Shown piece after piece: positions 44,403 to 53,604 of a stretch of DNA of 64,000 nucleotides. The position numbers and the translations under genes are program-made. Location of the stretch: positions 868,001 to 932,000 of the forward strand of contig NZ_JAHXZN010000001.1 in NCBI RefSeq assembly GCF_019429485.1, given 5' to 3'. Each line of letters begins with the position of its first letter. Position 1 is the stretch's first letter. Below the pieces are notes generated by a model, which saw only the letters and a program-made list of their open reading frames with translations, was not told the DNA's origin and did no database searches. The stretch is from Sphingomonas citri. Lineage in GTDB: Bacteria; Pseudomonadota; Alphaproteobacteria; Sphingomonadales; Sphingomonadaceae.

Positions 44403-46997
44403 CTAGCCCTCGCGCGCCAGCGCCTTGAGCCGGTACAATGTATCAAGCGCCTCGCGCGGGGTCAGCGCGTCGACGTCGAGCGCTTCCACTTCGGCGCGGA
44501 TGGCGTCGCATTGTGCCTCCTCCGCCTGCGCCGCCGCGGCGAACAGCGGCAGGTCGTCGAGCCCCGCCGCCAGCCCGCCGGTCCTGGCACGCCCCGCCTC
44601 CAGCTTCGCCAGCACCGCCTTGGCGCGCTGCACCGTGGCGGGCGGCATGCCCGCCAGCCGTGCCACCGCCAGGCCATAGCTGCGATCCGCCGGCCCATCG
44701 GCCACCTCGTGGAGCAGCACCAGCTCGCCCTTCCACTCGCGCGCGCGGACATGGTGGAGCGACAGCGAGTCGCACCGCTCCGCCAGCCGCGTCAACTCGT
44801 GATAATGGGTGGCGAACAGGCAGCGGCAGCGATTGTCCTCGTGGATCGCCTCCACCACCGCCCAGGCGATGGCGAGCCCGTCATAGGTGCTGGTCCCGCG
44901 CCCGACCTCGTCGAGGATCACGAGACTGTCCGGCGTCGCCTGCGCCAGGATCGCGGCGGTCTCGACCATCTCGACCATGAAGGTCGAACGTCCGCGCGCG
45001 AGATTGTCCGACGCGCCGACGCGGCTGAACAAGCGATCGACCAGCCCCAGCCGCGCCGTCGCGGCCGGCACATAGGCGCCCGCCTGCGCCAGCACCGCGA
45101 TCAGCGCGTTCTGCCGCAGGAAGGTCGACTTGCCGCCCATGTTGGGCCCGGTGAGGAGCCACAGCCGCACCGCCGCACCGCCCAGCGCGCAGTCGTTGGC
45201 GACGAAGCGGTCGCCGCTCTTCGCCAGTGCCGCCTCGACCACGGGGTGGCGCCCCTCGCGCACGTCGAAGCACGCCTCCGCGGCGAAGCTCGGCCGCGCC
45301 CAGCCGCCCTCGGCGGCGCGCTCCGCCAGCCCGGCGGCAACGTCGAGCCGGGCGAGCGCGTCCGCCGTCGCGGCGATCGCCTCGCGTCCGGCGAGCGCGG
45401 CGGCGGTGAGCTCTTCGAGATGCGCCGCCTCGGCCGCTAGCGCGTGCGCGCCCGCCTGGGTGACGCTGGCCGCCACCTCGTGCAGCTCGGGCGCGTTGAA
45501 GCGCACCACGCCGGCGAGCGTCTGGCGGTGGGTGAAGCCCGATTCGGCGCGCATCAGCGGGTCCGCCACGCGCGCGGGCACCTCGATATGGTAGCCGAGC
45601 ACGCCGTTGTGACGGATCTTGAGCGCCGCGATCTTGGTGCGCTCGCGGAAGCTCGCCTCCAGCGCGGCGATGGCACGGCGGCCGCCGCTGCCGGTCTCGC
45701 GCAGCGCGTCGAGCGCGGCGTCATAGCCCGCGGCGATATAGCCGCCCTCGCTCGCCTCAATCGGCGGTGCGGGGACAAGCGCGCGCTTGAGCAGGTCGAT
45801 CAGCGCGCCATGCCCGCGCAGCCGCGGCGCCAGCTCGCGCAACAGCGCGGGTGCCGGCTCCAGCGCGCCGAGCCGCTCGCCGATGGTCCAGGCCCCGTCG
45901 AGCCCGTCGCGCAGCTGGCCGAGGTCGCGCGGGCTCCCGCGCCCCGCCGCCAGTCGCCCCAGCGCGCGGCCGATGTCGGGCAGCGCGCGCAGCGCGGCGC
46001 GCACGCGCTCGCGCAAGCCGGCATCGTCGTGGAGGAGCTGGACGAGATCGAGCCGCGCCTCGATCGCGTCGCGTGCCATCAGCGGCGCGCCCAGGTCGGC
46101 GGCTAGCAGCCGAGCGCCGGCGCCGGTGACGGTCCGGTCGACCGCGTCGAGCAGGCTGCCCTTGCGCTGGCCCGCGGCGGTGCAGGTCAGCTCGAGGCTC
46201 TCGCGCGTGGCGGCGTCGATCGCCATCGCGTCGCGCGCGGCGGCCAGCACCGGCGGGCGCAGGAAGGGCAGCTGTCCCTTGGCGGTATGGTCGAGATAGG
46301 CGACCAGCCCGCCCGCCGCGGCGAGCGCGGCGCGGCCGAACTGGCCGAAGCCATCGAGCGTCGCCACGCCGAACAGCCGCTTCAGCCGCGCCTCGCCCGC
46401 GCCGCTGTCGAAGTCGCCGCGCGGGCGCCGCACCGTGGCGGGGGCGTCGCTCTCCTCCGCGGCGACCACCTCGGCGGCGCCGAGCCGCGCGAGTTCGGCG
46501 GCGAGGCCGGCGCGGTCGCAGGCGATCACCTCGAACCGGCCGGTCGACACGTCCGCCGCGGCGAGCGCGACCTCGCCCGCGGCCTCGCCCACCGCGACGC
46601 ACCAATTGGCGGCGCGCGAGTCGAGCAAAGTCTCCTCGGTCAGCGTACCGGCGGTGACGACGCGGACGATCGCGCGCTCGACCAGCGCCTTGGAACCGCG
46701 CGCCTTGCGCGCCGCCTCGGGCGTCTCGGTCTGCTCGGCGATGGCGACGCGATGGCCCGCCTTGATGAGGCGCTGGAGATAGGCGGTGGCGGCGTGGACC
46801 GGCACGCCGCACATCGGGATCTTCTCGCCCGCGTGCTCGCCGCGTGCGGTGAGCGCGATGTCGAGCACCTGCGCGGCGACGCGCGCGTCGTCGAAGAACA
46901 ATTCGAAGAAGTCGCCCATGCGGTAGAACAGCAGACAGTCCGCCGCTTCCGCCTTGAGCGCGAGATATTGCGCCATCATCGGCGTAGGGGCGGTCAT
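44403..46997 (-). CDS. mutS: DNA mismatch repair protein MutS
   Basis: An 864-residue mismatch-recognition ATPase. The N-terminal mismatch-binding domain carries the Phe-x-Glu motif in GDFFELFFDDA. Connector, lever and clamp domains follow. The C-terminal ATPase has Walker A GPNMGGKSTFLRQ, Walker B with LVILDEVGRGTSTYDGLA, and the FATHYHELTRL block. The C-terminal dimerisation helix-turn-helix is also present. The ATG at 46997 (MTAPTPMMAQYLALK) matches the family start, before the QYxxLK motif. It recruits MutL for repair. It is convergent with udgX, but no SOS box is seen upstream. Confidence 0.96.
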   Translation of the reverse strand: MTAPTPMMAQYLALKAEAADCLLFYRMGDFFELFFDDARVAAQVLDIALTARGEHAGEKIPMCGVPVHAATAYLQRLIKAGHRVAIAEQTETPEAARKARGSKALVERAIVRVVTAGTLTEETLLDSRAANWCVAVGEAAGEVALAAADVSTGRFEVIACDRAGLAAELARLGAAEVVAAEESDAPATVRRPRGDFDSGAGEARLKRLFGVATLDGFGQFGRAALAAAGGLVAYLDHTAKGQLPFLRPPVLAAARDAMAIDAATRESLELTCTAAGQRKGSLLDAVDRTVTGAGARLLAADLGAPLMARDAIEARLDLVQLLHDDAGLRERVRAALRALPDIGRALGRLAAGRGSPRDLGQLRDGLDGAWTIGERLGALEPAPALLRELAPRLRGHGALIDLLKRALVPAPPIEASEGGYIAAGYDAALDALRETGSGGRRAIAALEASFRERTKIAALKIRHNGVLGYHIEVPARVADPLMRAESGFTHRQTLAGVVRFNAPELHEVAASVTQAGAHALAAEAAHLEELTAAALAGREAIAATADALARLDVAAGLAERAAEGGWARPSFAAEACFDVREGRHPVVEAALAKSGDRFVANDCALGGAAVRLWLLTGPNMGGKSTFLRQNALIAVLAQAGAYVPAATARLGLVDRLFSRVGASDNLARGRSTFMVEMVETAAILAQATPDSLVILDEVGRGTSTYDGLAIAWAVVEAIHEDNRCRCLFATHYHELTRLAERCDSLSLHHVRAREWKGELVLLHEVADGPADRSYGLAVARLAGMPPATVQRAKAVLAKLEAGRARTGGLAAGLDDLPLFAAAAQAEEAQCDAIRAEVEALDVDALTPREALDTLYRLKALAREG

Positions 46998-47169
46998 AGG
47001 GTCTGATCCGGGAGGCGGGAGATAGAGGGGATATTGTCAGCGGCGACATCAGGCATCGCGCGTGAGCGGTGCTCCGGAGGTTTGAGCGCGGCTGACTGAA
47101 AGACTCGTCATTGCGGCAAGCATAAGCGCAGGATAAACGATCTGCCAGTTCAGGCGAGACACGACCGCG

Positions 47170-47442
47170 TCAGTCAGGTCGCCGGGCGCCATGCCGGACC
47201 GAGAGGATCGCGATCGTGTCGCCGATCACCCGGTAGCGGAGCAGATAGGGCGATACGGTCACCAACTCGCGGCGGCCGCCAGGGAGTGGTCGACCTCGGT
47301 CAGGGAAGACGCTCAAACTTCTTGCTAGGATGAACAGGCGCCGACGAAGCCGCTCGGCAGCCGTAGCGTCGAAGACGCCGACGTAAGAGACGATGAGATC
47401 AAGCTGATCTAGCGCCTCGTCGGTCCAGATGACGTCAGCCAC
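47170..47442 (-). CDS. RelE/ParE-family toxin
   Basis: A 90-residue toxin of the RelE/ParE superfamily, starting with GTG at 47442 and overlapping the upstream antitoxin by 8 bases. Family patterns are VIWTDEALDQLDLIVSYVG at the N-terminus, the GRPLPGGRRELVTVSPYLLRYRV beta region, and the terminal ILSVRHGARRPD with the basic residues used by many members. Target (ribosome-bound mRNA or DNA gyrase) cannot be decided from sequence. It is located between mutS and ogt. Confidence 0.85.
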   Translation of the reverse strand: MADVIWTDEALDQLDLIVSYVGVFDATAAERLRRRLFILARSLSVFPDRGRPLPGGRRELVTVSPYLLRYRVIGDTIAILSVRHGARRPD

Positions 47443-47620
47443 CTCGCTGTGCGAGCCACTCCCTGAATGACGTACGGCCGGGTTTGCCCCAGGTCTCCAT
47501 CCACTCGGCGACGATCGCGTGCGAGTAGACCCGGCCCGCGACAATGTCCGCCTCGGCGCGAGCGAGTGAGGCGGCATCCTCTTCCGCGTCCCACCGGCCC
47601 AGATCGCGATCGTGTTCCAT
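47435..47620 (-). CDS. Small antitoxin partner
   Basis: A 61-residue acidic protein directly upstream of, and overlapping by 8 bases, the RelE/ParE toxin. Its C-terminal GRVYSHAIVAEWMETWGKPGR block is the motif often seen in short antitoxins paired with RelE/ParE toxins in alphaproteobacteria. The N-terminus is Asp/Glu/Arg rich and shows no clear ribbon-helix-helix. It would bind the toxin and probably repress the pair. ATG start at 47620. Identification rests mainly on context. Confidence 0.78.
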   Translation of the reverse strand: MEHDRDLGRWDAEEDAASLARAEADIVAGRVYSHAIVAEWMETWGKPGRTSFREWLAQRGG

Positions 47621-47717
47621 GCCGACAGCCTACACGCTCCGTCCCATCCTCGCCACACGCGCTTTGACCGCAATCGGCGGGATGCACGCCCCTGCCGCGC
47701 CCGCTACATCTGCCGCC

Positions 47718-48194
47718 ATGCTCTATCGCACCACCACGGACTCGCCCGTCGGCACGCTCACCCTGGTCGCCAGCGACGCGGGGCTGGTCGCCGTGCTGTG
47801 GCCCGACGACTCGCCCGGTCGCGTGCGCCTCGCCGCCGCCGAGGAGCGCGCCAACCATCCCGTGCTCGCCGCCGCTCGTACCCAGCTCGGCGAGTATTTC
47901 GCCGGCCGGCGCCGCGACTTCGACCTGCCGCTCGCGCCTGTCGGCACCGCCTTCCAGCGCGCCGTCTGGGCCGCGCTCGCCGCCATCCCGCACGGCGAGA
48001 CGCGCAGCTACGGCGACATCGCCCGGGCGATTGGCCGCCCGACCGCGAGCCGCGCGGTCGGCGCCGCCAACGGGCGCAATCCGTTGTCGATCGTGGTGCC
48101 GTGCCACCGCGTGATCGGCGCTTCCGGCCAGCTCACCGGCTTCGCCGGCGGCCTGGCGGCCAAGCAACAACTGCTCGCGCACGAGCGACGTTAG
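47718..48194 (+). CDS. ogt: Methylated-DNA--protein-cysteine methyltransferase
   Basis: A 158-residue suicide repair protein that takes the alkyl group from O6-alkylguanine onto a cysteine. The acceptor is Cys129 in PCHRVIG. The upstream AFQRAVWAALAAIPHGETRSYGDIA helix-turn-helix region and the ASRAVGAANGRNP arginine-finger segment are typical. It is the short Ogt/MGMT form without an Ada N-terminus. Start at 47718. It sits close to mutS and udgX in a DNA-repair neighbourhood and is followed by the malic enzyme gene after 41 bases. Confidence 0.94.
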   Translation: MLYRTTTDSPVGTLTLVASDAGLVAVLWPDDSPGRVRLAAAEERANHPVLAAARTQLGEYFAGRRRDFDLPLAPVGTAFQRAVWAALAAIPHGETRSYGDIARAIGRPTASRAVGAANGRNPLSIVVPCHRVIGASGQLTGFAGGLAAKQQLLAHERR

Positions 48195-48235
48195 CGATGG
48201 TTTTCAAACGCGCCTGCCTTCCCTAGAGGAAGGTC

Positions 48236-50512
48236 ATGACCGACGATCGCACCGCCACCGAGACGCGCCACGACCAGTTCTCCGAGCGCGAGGCCCTGCT
48301 GTTCCACTCGGAGGGACGCCCCGGCAAGATCGAGATCATCGCCTCCAAACCCATGGCGACGCAGCGCGATCTCGCGCTCGCTTACTCGCCCGGCGTCGCG
48401 GTGCCGGTGCAGGCGATCGCCGACGATCCCGCCACTGCCTATGACTACACCGCCAAGGGTAATCTCGTCGCCGTCATCTCGAACGGCACCGCGATCCTCG
48501 GCATGGGCAATCTCGGCGCGCTTGCCTCCAAGCCGGTGATGGAGGGCAAGGCGGTGCTCTTCAAGCGCTTCGCCGACGTCGACTCGATCGACCTCGAGCT
48601 CAAGACCGAGGACGTCAACCGCTTCATCGACGCGGTCGAGCTGATGGAGCCGAGCTTCGGCGGCATCAACCTCGAGGACATCAAGGCGCCCGAGTGTTTC
48701 ATCATCGAGCAGACGCTGCGCGAGCGGATGAACATCCCCGTCTTCCATGACGACCAGCACGGCACCGCGATCATCTGCGCCGCCGGCCTGATCAACGCCT
48801 GCCTCCTCACCGGACGCCAGCTCTCCTCGGTCAAGGTCGTCGTCAACGGCGCCGGCGCCGCCGCGATCGCCTGCACCGAGCTGATCAAGGCGATGGGCGT
48901 GCGCGCCGACAACGTGCTGATCTGCGACCGCACGGGCGTGATCTACCAGGGCCGCGACGACGTGAACCAGTGGCAGTCGGCACACGCCGCCAACACCGAC
49001 CGCCGCACCCTTACCGAGGCGCTGCACGGTGCCGACGTGTTCCTCGGCCTCTCCGCCGCGGGCGCGCTCAAGCCGGAGATGGTCAAGGACATGGCGCCGG
49101 CGCCGATCATCTTCGCCATGGCCAACCCCGAGCCGGAGATCCGCCCCGAGCTCGCCAAGGCGGCGCGCCCCGACGCCATCGTGGCCACCGGCCGGTCGGA
49201 CTATCCGAACCAGGTCAACAACGTGCTGGGCTTCCCCTTCATCTTCCGCGGCGCGCTCGACGTGCGCGCCACGGGGATCAACGACGAGATGAAGATCGCC
49301 GCCGCCAACGCCATCGCCGAGCTGGCGCGCGACCGCGTGCCCGAGGAGGTCGCCGCCGCCTATGGCACGCGCCATACCTTCGGCCCGGACTATATCATCC
49401 CCGCGCCGTTCGACCCGCGTCTGATGGAGATGGTGTCGGTCGCGGTCGCGCAGGCGGCGATGGACTCGGGCGTCGCCACCAAGCCGATCACCGACATGAA
49501 CGCCTATCGCGAGGCGCTGCGCGCGCGGCTCAATCCCACCACCGCGGTGCTGAGCCTCGCCTATGAAGGTGCCAAGGCGAACCCCAAGCGCGTGCTCTTC
49601 GCCGAGGGCGAGGAAGAGGTGGTGCTGCGCGCCGCGATCGCCTTCAAGGAGGGCGGCTACGGCACCCCGGTACTGGTCGGGCGCGAGGACGTGTACGACA
49701 ATCTCCGCGCGCTCGGGATCGAGAACCCCGAGGAATATGAGCTGCACAACAGCCGCGTCTCGCCGCTGGTGCCGAAGATGGTCGACTTCCTCTACCAGCG
49801 GCTTCAGCGCCGCGGCTTCCTGCGCCGCGAGGTGGAGCGGATGATCAACCAGGACCGCAACATCTTCGGCGCGGTGCTGCTTCAGCTCGGCGCCGCCGAC
49901 GCGATGATCACCGGCGTCACCCGTCCGTGGGCACAGTCGATGCGCGAGATCAAGCGCGTGATCGATCCCGCGCCGGGCCGTACCGCTTTCGGCATCCACG
50001 TGCTGGTGGGCCAGTCACACACCGTCTTCATCGCCGACACGACGGTCAACGAGCGCCCCAACGCGGAGGAGCTGGCCGACATCGCCGAGCAGACCGCGAC
50101 CGTGGCGCGCCAGATGGGGCACGAGCCGCGCGTCGCCTTCCTGAGCTATTCCACCTTCGGCAACCCGACCGGCCAGTGGCTCGACAACATCCGCGAGGCG
50201 GTCCACGTGCTCGACCAGCGCGCGGTGAGCTTCGAATATGAGGGCGAGATGGCGCCCGACGTCGCGCTCAACCCCAAGCAGCTGGCGAATTACCCCTTCG
50301 CGCGACTGTCGGGGCCGGCCAACATCCTCGTCATGCCCGGCCTGCAATCGGCCAACATCTCGGCCAAGCTGCTTCGCGAGCTCGGCGGCGACGACATGAT
50401 CGGGCCGATGCTGGTGGGCATGGAGAAGCCGGTGCAGATCGCGCCGATGACCTCCACCGCGAGCGAGCTGGTGACGCTGGCGGTGCTCGCCGCGGGCGGC
50501 ATCGCGCGCTGA
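48236..50512 (+). CDS. maeB: NADP-dependent malic enzyme with phosphotransacetylase-like C-terminus
   Basis: A 758-residue fusion enzyme. The N-terminal 420 residues are malic enzyme (KNLVAVISNGTAILGMGNLGA-like core and a VFHDDQHGTAI block with catalytic residues), oxidising malate to pyruvate with NADP. The C-terminal 320 residues resemble phosphotransacetylase (VLFAEGEEEVVLRAA, NANPTGQW-like region) and are usually regulatory, not catalytic. Length and fusion order fit MaeB of proteobacteria. It supplies NADPH and pyruvate from the TCA cycle. A hairpin lies just past the stop. Confidence 0.95.
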   Translation: MTDDRTATETRHDQFSEREALLFHSEGRPGKIEIIASKPMATQRDLALAYSPGVAVPVQAIADDPATAYDYTAKGNLVAVISNGTAILGMGNLGALASKPVMEGKAVLFKRFADVDSIDLELKTEDVNRFIDAVELMEPSFGGINLEDIKAPECFIIEQTLRERMNIPVFHDDQHGTAIICAAGLINACLLTGRQLSSVKVVVNGAGAAAIACTELIKAMGVRADNVLICDRTGVIYQGRDDVNQWQSAHAANTDRRTLTEALHGADVFLGLSAAGALKPEMVKDMAPAPIIFAMANPEPEIRPELAKAARPDAIVATGRSDYPNQVNNVLGFPFIFRGALDVRATGINDEMKIAAANAIAELARDRVPEEVAAAYGTRHTFGPDYIIPAPFDPRLMEMVSVAVAQAAMDSGVATKPITDMNAYREALRARLNPTTAVLSLAYEGAKANPKRVLFAEGEEEVVLRAAIAFKEGGYGTPVLVGREDVYDNLRALGIENPEEYELHNSRVSPLVPKMVDFLYQRLQRRGFLRREVERMINQDRNIFGAVLLQLGAADAMITGVTRPWAQSMREIKRVIDPAPGRTAFGIHVLVGQSHTVFIADTTVNERPNAEELADIAEQTATVARQMGHEPRVAFLSYSTFGNPTGQWLDNIREAVHVLDQRAVSFEYEGEMAPDVALNPKQLANYPFARLSGPANILVMPGLQSANISAKLLRELGGDDMIGPMLVGMEKPVQIAPMTSTASELVTLAVLAAGGIAR

Positions 50513-51015
50513 GGCGCGGCGCCGGCGCGCGGCACGCGCCGGTGGCGGAGCCCACGAAGCGGCGCGTCGATCATGCTCGAGCGCCAGGAGACCGGTGCTG
50601 GCGCGATCCAGCTAGCGGTGCCGATCCGTGGGGGCGCGGCGCGTCGGAGCGACTCAACCTTCGCGCCGGATCGGTGCGCCCGGCTCCAACATGACTCAAC
50701 GTTCGCGCCGTCGCGCGCGCGACCGGAGACACACATCAAGGGTCTGCCGCCGCAGCCTTTCGCCCGCGTAGCCCGCGCCGCGCCCTCGCGCGAATGTTGC
50801 GAATGTTGAGTCGCTGAGACGTTCGCGGCGACGCGCACGGCGATCGTCATGGTACCGGGCGCCGACGCACGCGCCGGCGATGAGACAGAGCGTCGATGCC
50901 CCTGCCACACCGCCATCGGCGTAGGACAGCCCGCTGCCGCCGATCGCGTCAGCTGCCGCTCTTCCTCCTTTTCTCGAACGTGCTCCTGCGACGGCCGGAG
51001 CGTCACGGCTTGCCC
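50513..51015. other. Convergent noncoding region with repeated GACTCAAC motifs
   Basis: This is the largest gene-free gap in the window, with no convincing coding sequence. It contains a short motif in three places: gcgactcaaccttcgcgcc (50649-50667), atgactcaacgttcgcgcc (50691-50709) and its inverse gcgaatgttgagtcgc (about 50799-50813). Each holds a GANTC site (GACTC/GAGTC), the sequence methylated by CcrM in alphaproteobacteria. Similar sequence occurs at 20991-21019 between ppdK and glyS. Confidence 0.55.
50522..50542 (+). terminator. Hairpin after maeB
   Basis: A perfect 8-bp stem (ccggcgcg / cgcgccgg) with a 5-nt loop (cggca) begins 9 bases past the maeB stop. No T-run follows, so termination is inferred from GC-rich stability and position. 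Confidence 0.5.
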
Positions 51016-52041
51016 CTATGGCAGCAGCAGCGACCCGTCCCCGTAGCTGTAGAAGCGATACCCTCGCTCGATCGCATGAGCGTACGCCGCCTGCATCCGC
51101 TCCAGCCCCATCAGCGCCGAGACCAGCATGAACAGGGTCGAGCGCGGCAGATGGAAGTTGGTCATCAACCCGTCGACGCCGCGGAAGCGATAGCCCGGCG
51201 TGATGAAGATCGCGGTGTCGCCCTCGAACGGCCGGACGATCCTGTCCTCCCCCGCGGCGCTCTCGATCAGCCGCAGCGAAGTGGTGCCGACCGCGATCAC
51301 GCGTCCGCCGCGCGCGCGCACCGCGTTGAGCCGGTCGGCGGTGGCCTGATCGATCCGGCCCCATTCGGCGTGCATCTTGTGGTCGGCGGTGTCCTCCGCC
51401 TTGACCGGCAGGAAGGTGCCCGCGCCGACGTGGAGCGTCAGCGTGGCATGCTCCACCCCCGCCGCGGCGAGCCGCTCGAGCAGCGCGGGTGTGAAGTGGA
51501 GCGCCGCGGTGGGCGCCGCCACCGCGCCGGGCTCGGCGGCGAACATCGTCTGGTAATCGTCGGCGTCGCGCGCGTCGGCGGCGCGCTTGCCCGCGATATA
51601 GGGCGGCAGCGGCATCCGCCCGGCGCGCTCGAGCAGCAGCTCGACCGGCTCGTCGCCGGCGAAGTCGAGCGCCCAGCTGCCGTCGTCCGCGCGGTCGCGC
51701 GCGGTGGCGCTCACGCCCGCGCCGAAGTCGATCGTGTCGCCGTCGCGCAGCCGCTTGGCGTTGCGAACGAAGGCGCGCCAGCGGCGCGACCCCTCGCGCT
51801 TGTGCAGCGTGGCGCCGATCCGGGCGTTGCCGCGCGCGCCCTCGAGCTGCGCGGGGATCACGCGGGTGTCGTTGAAGACGAGCAGGTCGCCCGCGCGCAG
51901 CACGTCGGGCAGGTCCGCGACGCTGCGGTCGTCGAGCCCGTCGCCGCGCACCACGAGCAGCCGCGCGGCGTCACGCGGGCTCGCCGGGCGCAGTGCGATC
52001 CGCTCGGGCGGGAGGTCGAAGTCGAAGAGGTCGACGTTCAT
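51016..52041 (-). CDS. queA: tRNA preQ1(34) S-adenosylmethionine ribosyltransferase-isomerase QueA
   Basis: The 341-residue enzyme that adds the epoxycyclopentanediol ring to preQ1 at tRNA position 34 in queuosine synthesis, using the ribosyl part of SAM. The N-terminal [19 protein letters not shown] and [11 protein letters not shown] motifs and the C-terminal [25 protein letters not shown] block are diagnostic. It is last in the run xseB-ispA-coaD-cyclophilin-queA on the minus strand. It lies 19 bases after the cyclophilin stop. The partner gene tgt is not in the window. Confidence 0.95.
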   Translation of the reverse strand: MNVDLFDFDLPPERIALRPASPRDAARLLVVRGDGLDDRSVADLPDVLRAGDLLVFNDTRVIPAQLEGARGNARIGATLHKREGSRRWRAFVRNAKRLRDGDTIDFGAGVSATARDRADDGSWALDFAGDEPVELLLERAGRMPLPPYIAGKRAADARDADDYQTMFAAEPGAVAAPTAALHFTPALLERLAAAGVEHATLTLHVGAGTFLPVKAEDTADHKMHAEWGRIDQATADRLNAVRARGGRVIAVGTTSLRLIESAAGEDRIVRPFEGDTAIFITPGYRFRGVDGLMTNFHLPRSTLFMLVSALMGLERMQAAYAHAIERGYRFYSYGDGSLLLP

Positions 52042-52060
52042 CGGCGTCGCGCGCGCCGGC

Positions 52061-52786
52061 TCAGCGGCGGCGCGGCGCCGGCTTGGCGCGCGGCGCCGGC
52101 GCGGTGGTGGCGGCAGGCGGCGTCGCCGCGCCCGTGCCTGTCCCGGTTCCCGGCAGCGTCGGCGTGGTGCCCGGCAGCGTCGGCAGCGTCGCGGGCGCGG
52201 CGGCGGGCAGCGGCTGATAGGCCGGGGGGTTGTCCGAGGCGATATAGGCGTGGACGATCCGCGACGGGTTCGCCGGCGGCTCGCCGCGCTCGATCGCGTC
52301 GACGTAGTTCATCCCCGACATCACGCGGCCGAACACGGTGTACTTCTTGTCCAGCGAGAAGCGCGGCTGGAAGACGATATAGAACTGGCTGTTGGCGCTG
52401 TCCTCTTTCTCGGCGCGCGCGGCGGCGACCGAGCCGCGCACGTGCGGCAGATAGTTGAACTCGGCGGGCAGGTCGGGGAGCGTGCTGCCGCCGGTGCCGT
52501 CGCCCTTGGGGTCGCCGCCCTGCGCCATGAAGCCGTCGATGACGCGGTGGAACACGAGACCGTCGTAGAAATGCTGGCGGGTGAGCTGCTTGATCCGCTC
52601 GACCATCTTGGGCGCGACGTCCGGGCGCAGCGCGATCTCGACCCGCCCGCCGGTGGAGAGGTCGAGCAGCCAGATGTTGGTCTTGTCGCCCAGCGGCGGC
52701 GGCGCGAGCCGCTCCTGCGCCGCGGCGGGGGCGGCGGTGAGGACGACGGCGGCGAAAAGGGCGGACAGGAGGGCGGACGGGCGCAT
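52061..52786 (-). CDS. Exported cyclophilin-type peptidyl-prolyl isomerase
   Basis: A 241-residue periplasmic cyclophilin. A signal peptide ([23 protein letters not shown]) is followed by the cyclophilin fold with [25 protein letters not shown] (catalytic Arg and Gln) and NSQFYIVF. The tryptophan typical of cyclosporin-sensitive cyclophilins is not visible in the [11 protein letters not shown] region, as in many bacterial forms. A Pro/Ala/Thr-rich tail of about 50 residues ends in Arg. It assists folding of exported proteins. It is 19 bases before queA in the same transcript. Confidence 0.92.
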   Translation of the reverse strand: MRPSALLSALFAAVVLTAAPAAAQERLAPPPLGDKTNIWLLDLSTGGRVEIALRPDVAPKMVERIKQLTRQHFYDGLVFHRVIDGFMAQGGDPKGDGTGGSTLPDLPAEFNYLPHVRGSVAAARAEKEDSANSQFYIVFQPRFSLDKKYTVFGRVMSGMNYVDAIERGEPPANPSRIVHAYIASDNPPAYQPLPAAAPATLPTLPGTTPTLPGTGTGTGAATPPAATTAPAPRAKPAPRRR

Positions 52787-53088
52787 CGGTGCTTTCGGGT
52801 CTGTCGGGAGAGTGTCAGCGGCGGCGTCTAGACCAGATTCACGCTTGCGCCAAACTGAATGGGGATGGCGGGGGTGGCTGTGCCTGCGCGGGCTATGCCA
52901 TCGTCATCCCCTTCCCTTCCGTCATCCCGGACTTGGTCCGGGATCCACTTCACCGCGTACCCAGGAACCGGAGAGTCTGCGGCACGGTGGATCCCGGACC
53001 AAGTCCGGGATGACGGAAGAAGAGGTCGAGATAATGAGAGAAGCGGTTGCGAGGGCGAGGAAGGTAGGATGACCCGCGCGGGCGCCCC
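52787..53088. other. Intergenic stretch between the cyclophilin gene and coaD
   Basis: It contains the palindromic element at 52919-53016 and nothing else recognised. Both flanking genes run on the minus strand, so the element lies inside the probable transcript or marks its boundary. Confidence 0.7.
52919..53016. repeat. 98-bp palindromic repeat element, copy 2
   Basis: Two perfect 29-nt inverted arms (52919-52947 and 52988-53016) flank a 40-nt centre. Arms are identical to those of the element at 3946-4043; the centres differ except for the shared tgcggcacgg next to the right arm. Confidence 0.9.
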
Positions 53089-53604
53089 TCACCCCCCGCG
53101 CCGCCCCACCAGCGCGACCCGCTCGACCACTTCCTGGCACACCGCGGCGGTGACGAACTTGCGGATGTCGCCGCCGAACAAAGCGATTTCCTTGACCAGC
53201 TTGGAGGCGATCGGCTGCAGCCCGACGTCGGCCATCAGGAAGACGGTCTCGATCCGGTCGTTGAGCTGCTGGTTCATCCCCGCCATCTGATATTCGTACT
53301 CGAAGTCGGCGACGGCGCGCAGCCCGCGCACGATCATGGTCGCGCCCTCGCGCTCGGCGAAGTCCATCAGCAGCGAGTCGAACTCGACCACATGGATCTC
53401 GCCGCCGATCGCGGTGACCTCGCGCTGCACCATCGCCATACGCTCGGCGACACTGAACATCGGCGACTTGCTGGGGTTGGTGGTGACGCCGATCACCAGC
53501 CGGTCGACCAATTTGGCACCGCGGCGGATGATGTCCATGTGGCCGAGCGTGATCGGATCGAACGTGCCCGGGTAGACGCCGACGCGCGCGCCCACGCCGC
53601 TCAC
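53089..53604 (-). CDS. coaD: Pantetheine-phosphate adenylyltransferase
   Basis: A 171-residue enzyme that adenylylates 4'-phosphopantetheine to dephospho-CoA. The N-terminal RVGVYPGTFDPITLGHMDIIRRG carries the TxGH nucleotidyltransferase motif, and VRGLRAVADFEYEYQM is the second conserved block. The GTG at 53604 overlaps the ispA stop by four bases (GTGA) and is preferred. A second GTG three codons downstream would also fit. It is in the run ispA-coaD-cyclophilin-queA. Confidence 0.95.
   Translation of the reverse strand: MSGVGARVGVYPGTFDPITLGHMDIIRRGAKLVDRLVIGVTTNPSKSPMFSVAERMAMVQREVTAIGGEIHVVEFDSLLMDFAEREGATMIVRGLRAVADFEYEYQMAGMNQQLNDRIETVFLMADVGLQPIASKLVKEIALFGGDIRKFVTAAVCQEVVERVALVGRRGG

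Noticed and set aside
50290-51006. Minus-strand open frame across the maeB end and the following gap
   Set aside because: It overlaps the conserved end of maeB, has an Arg/Ser-rich composition, lacks a ribosome site and has no recognisable motif.
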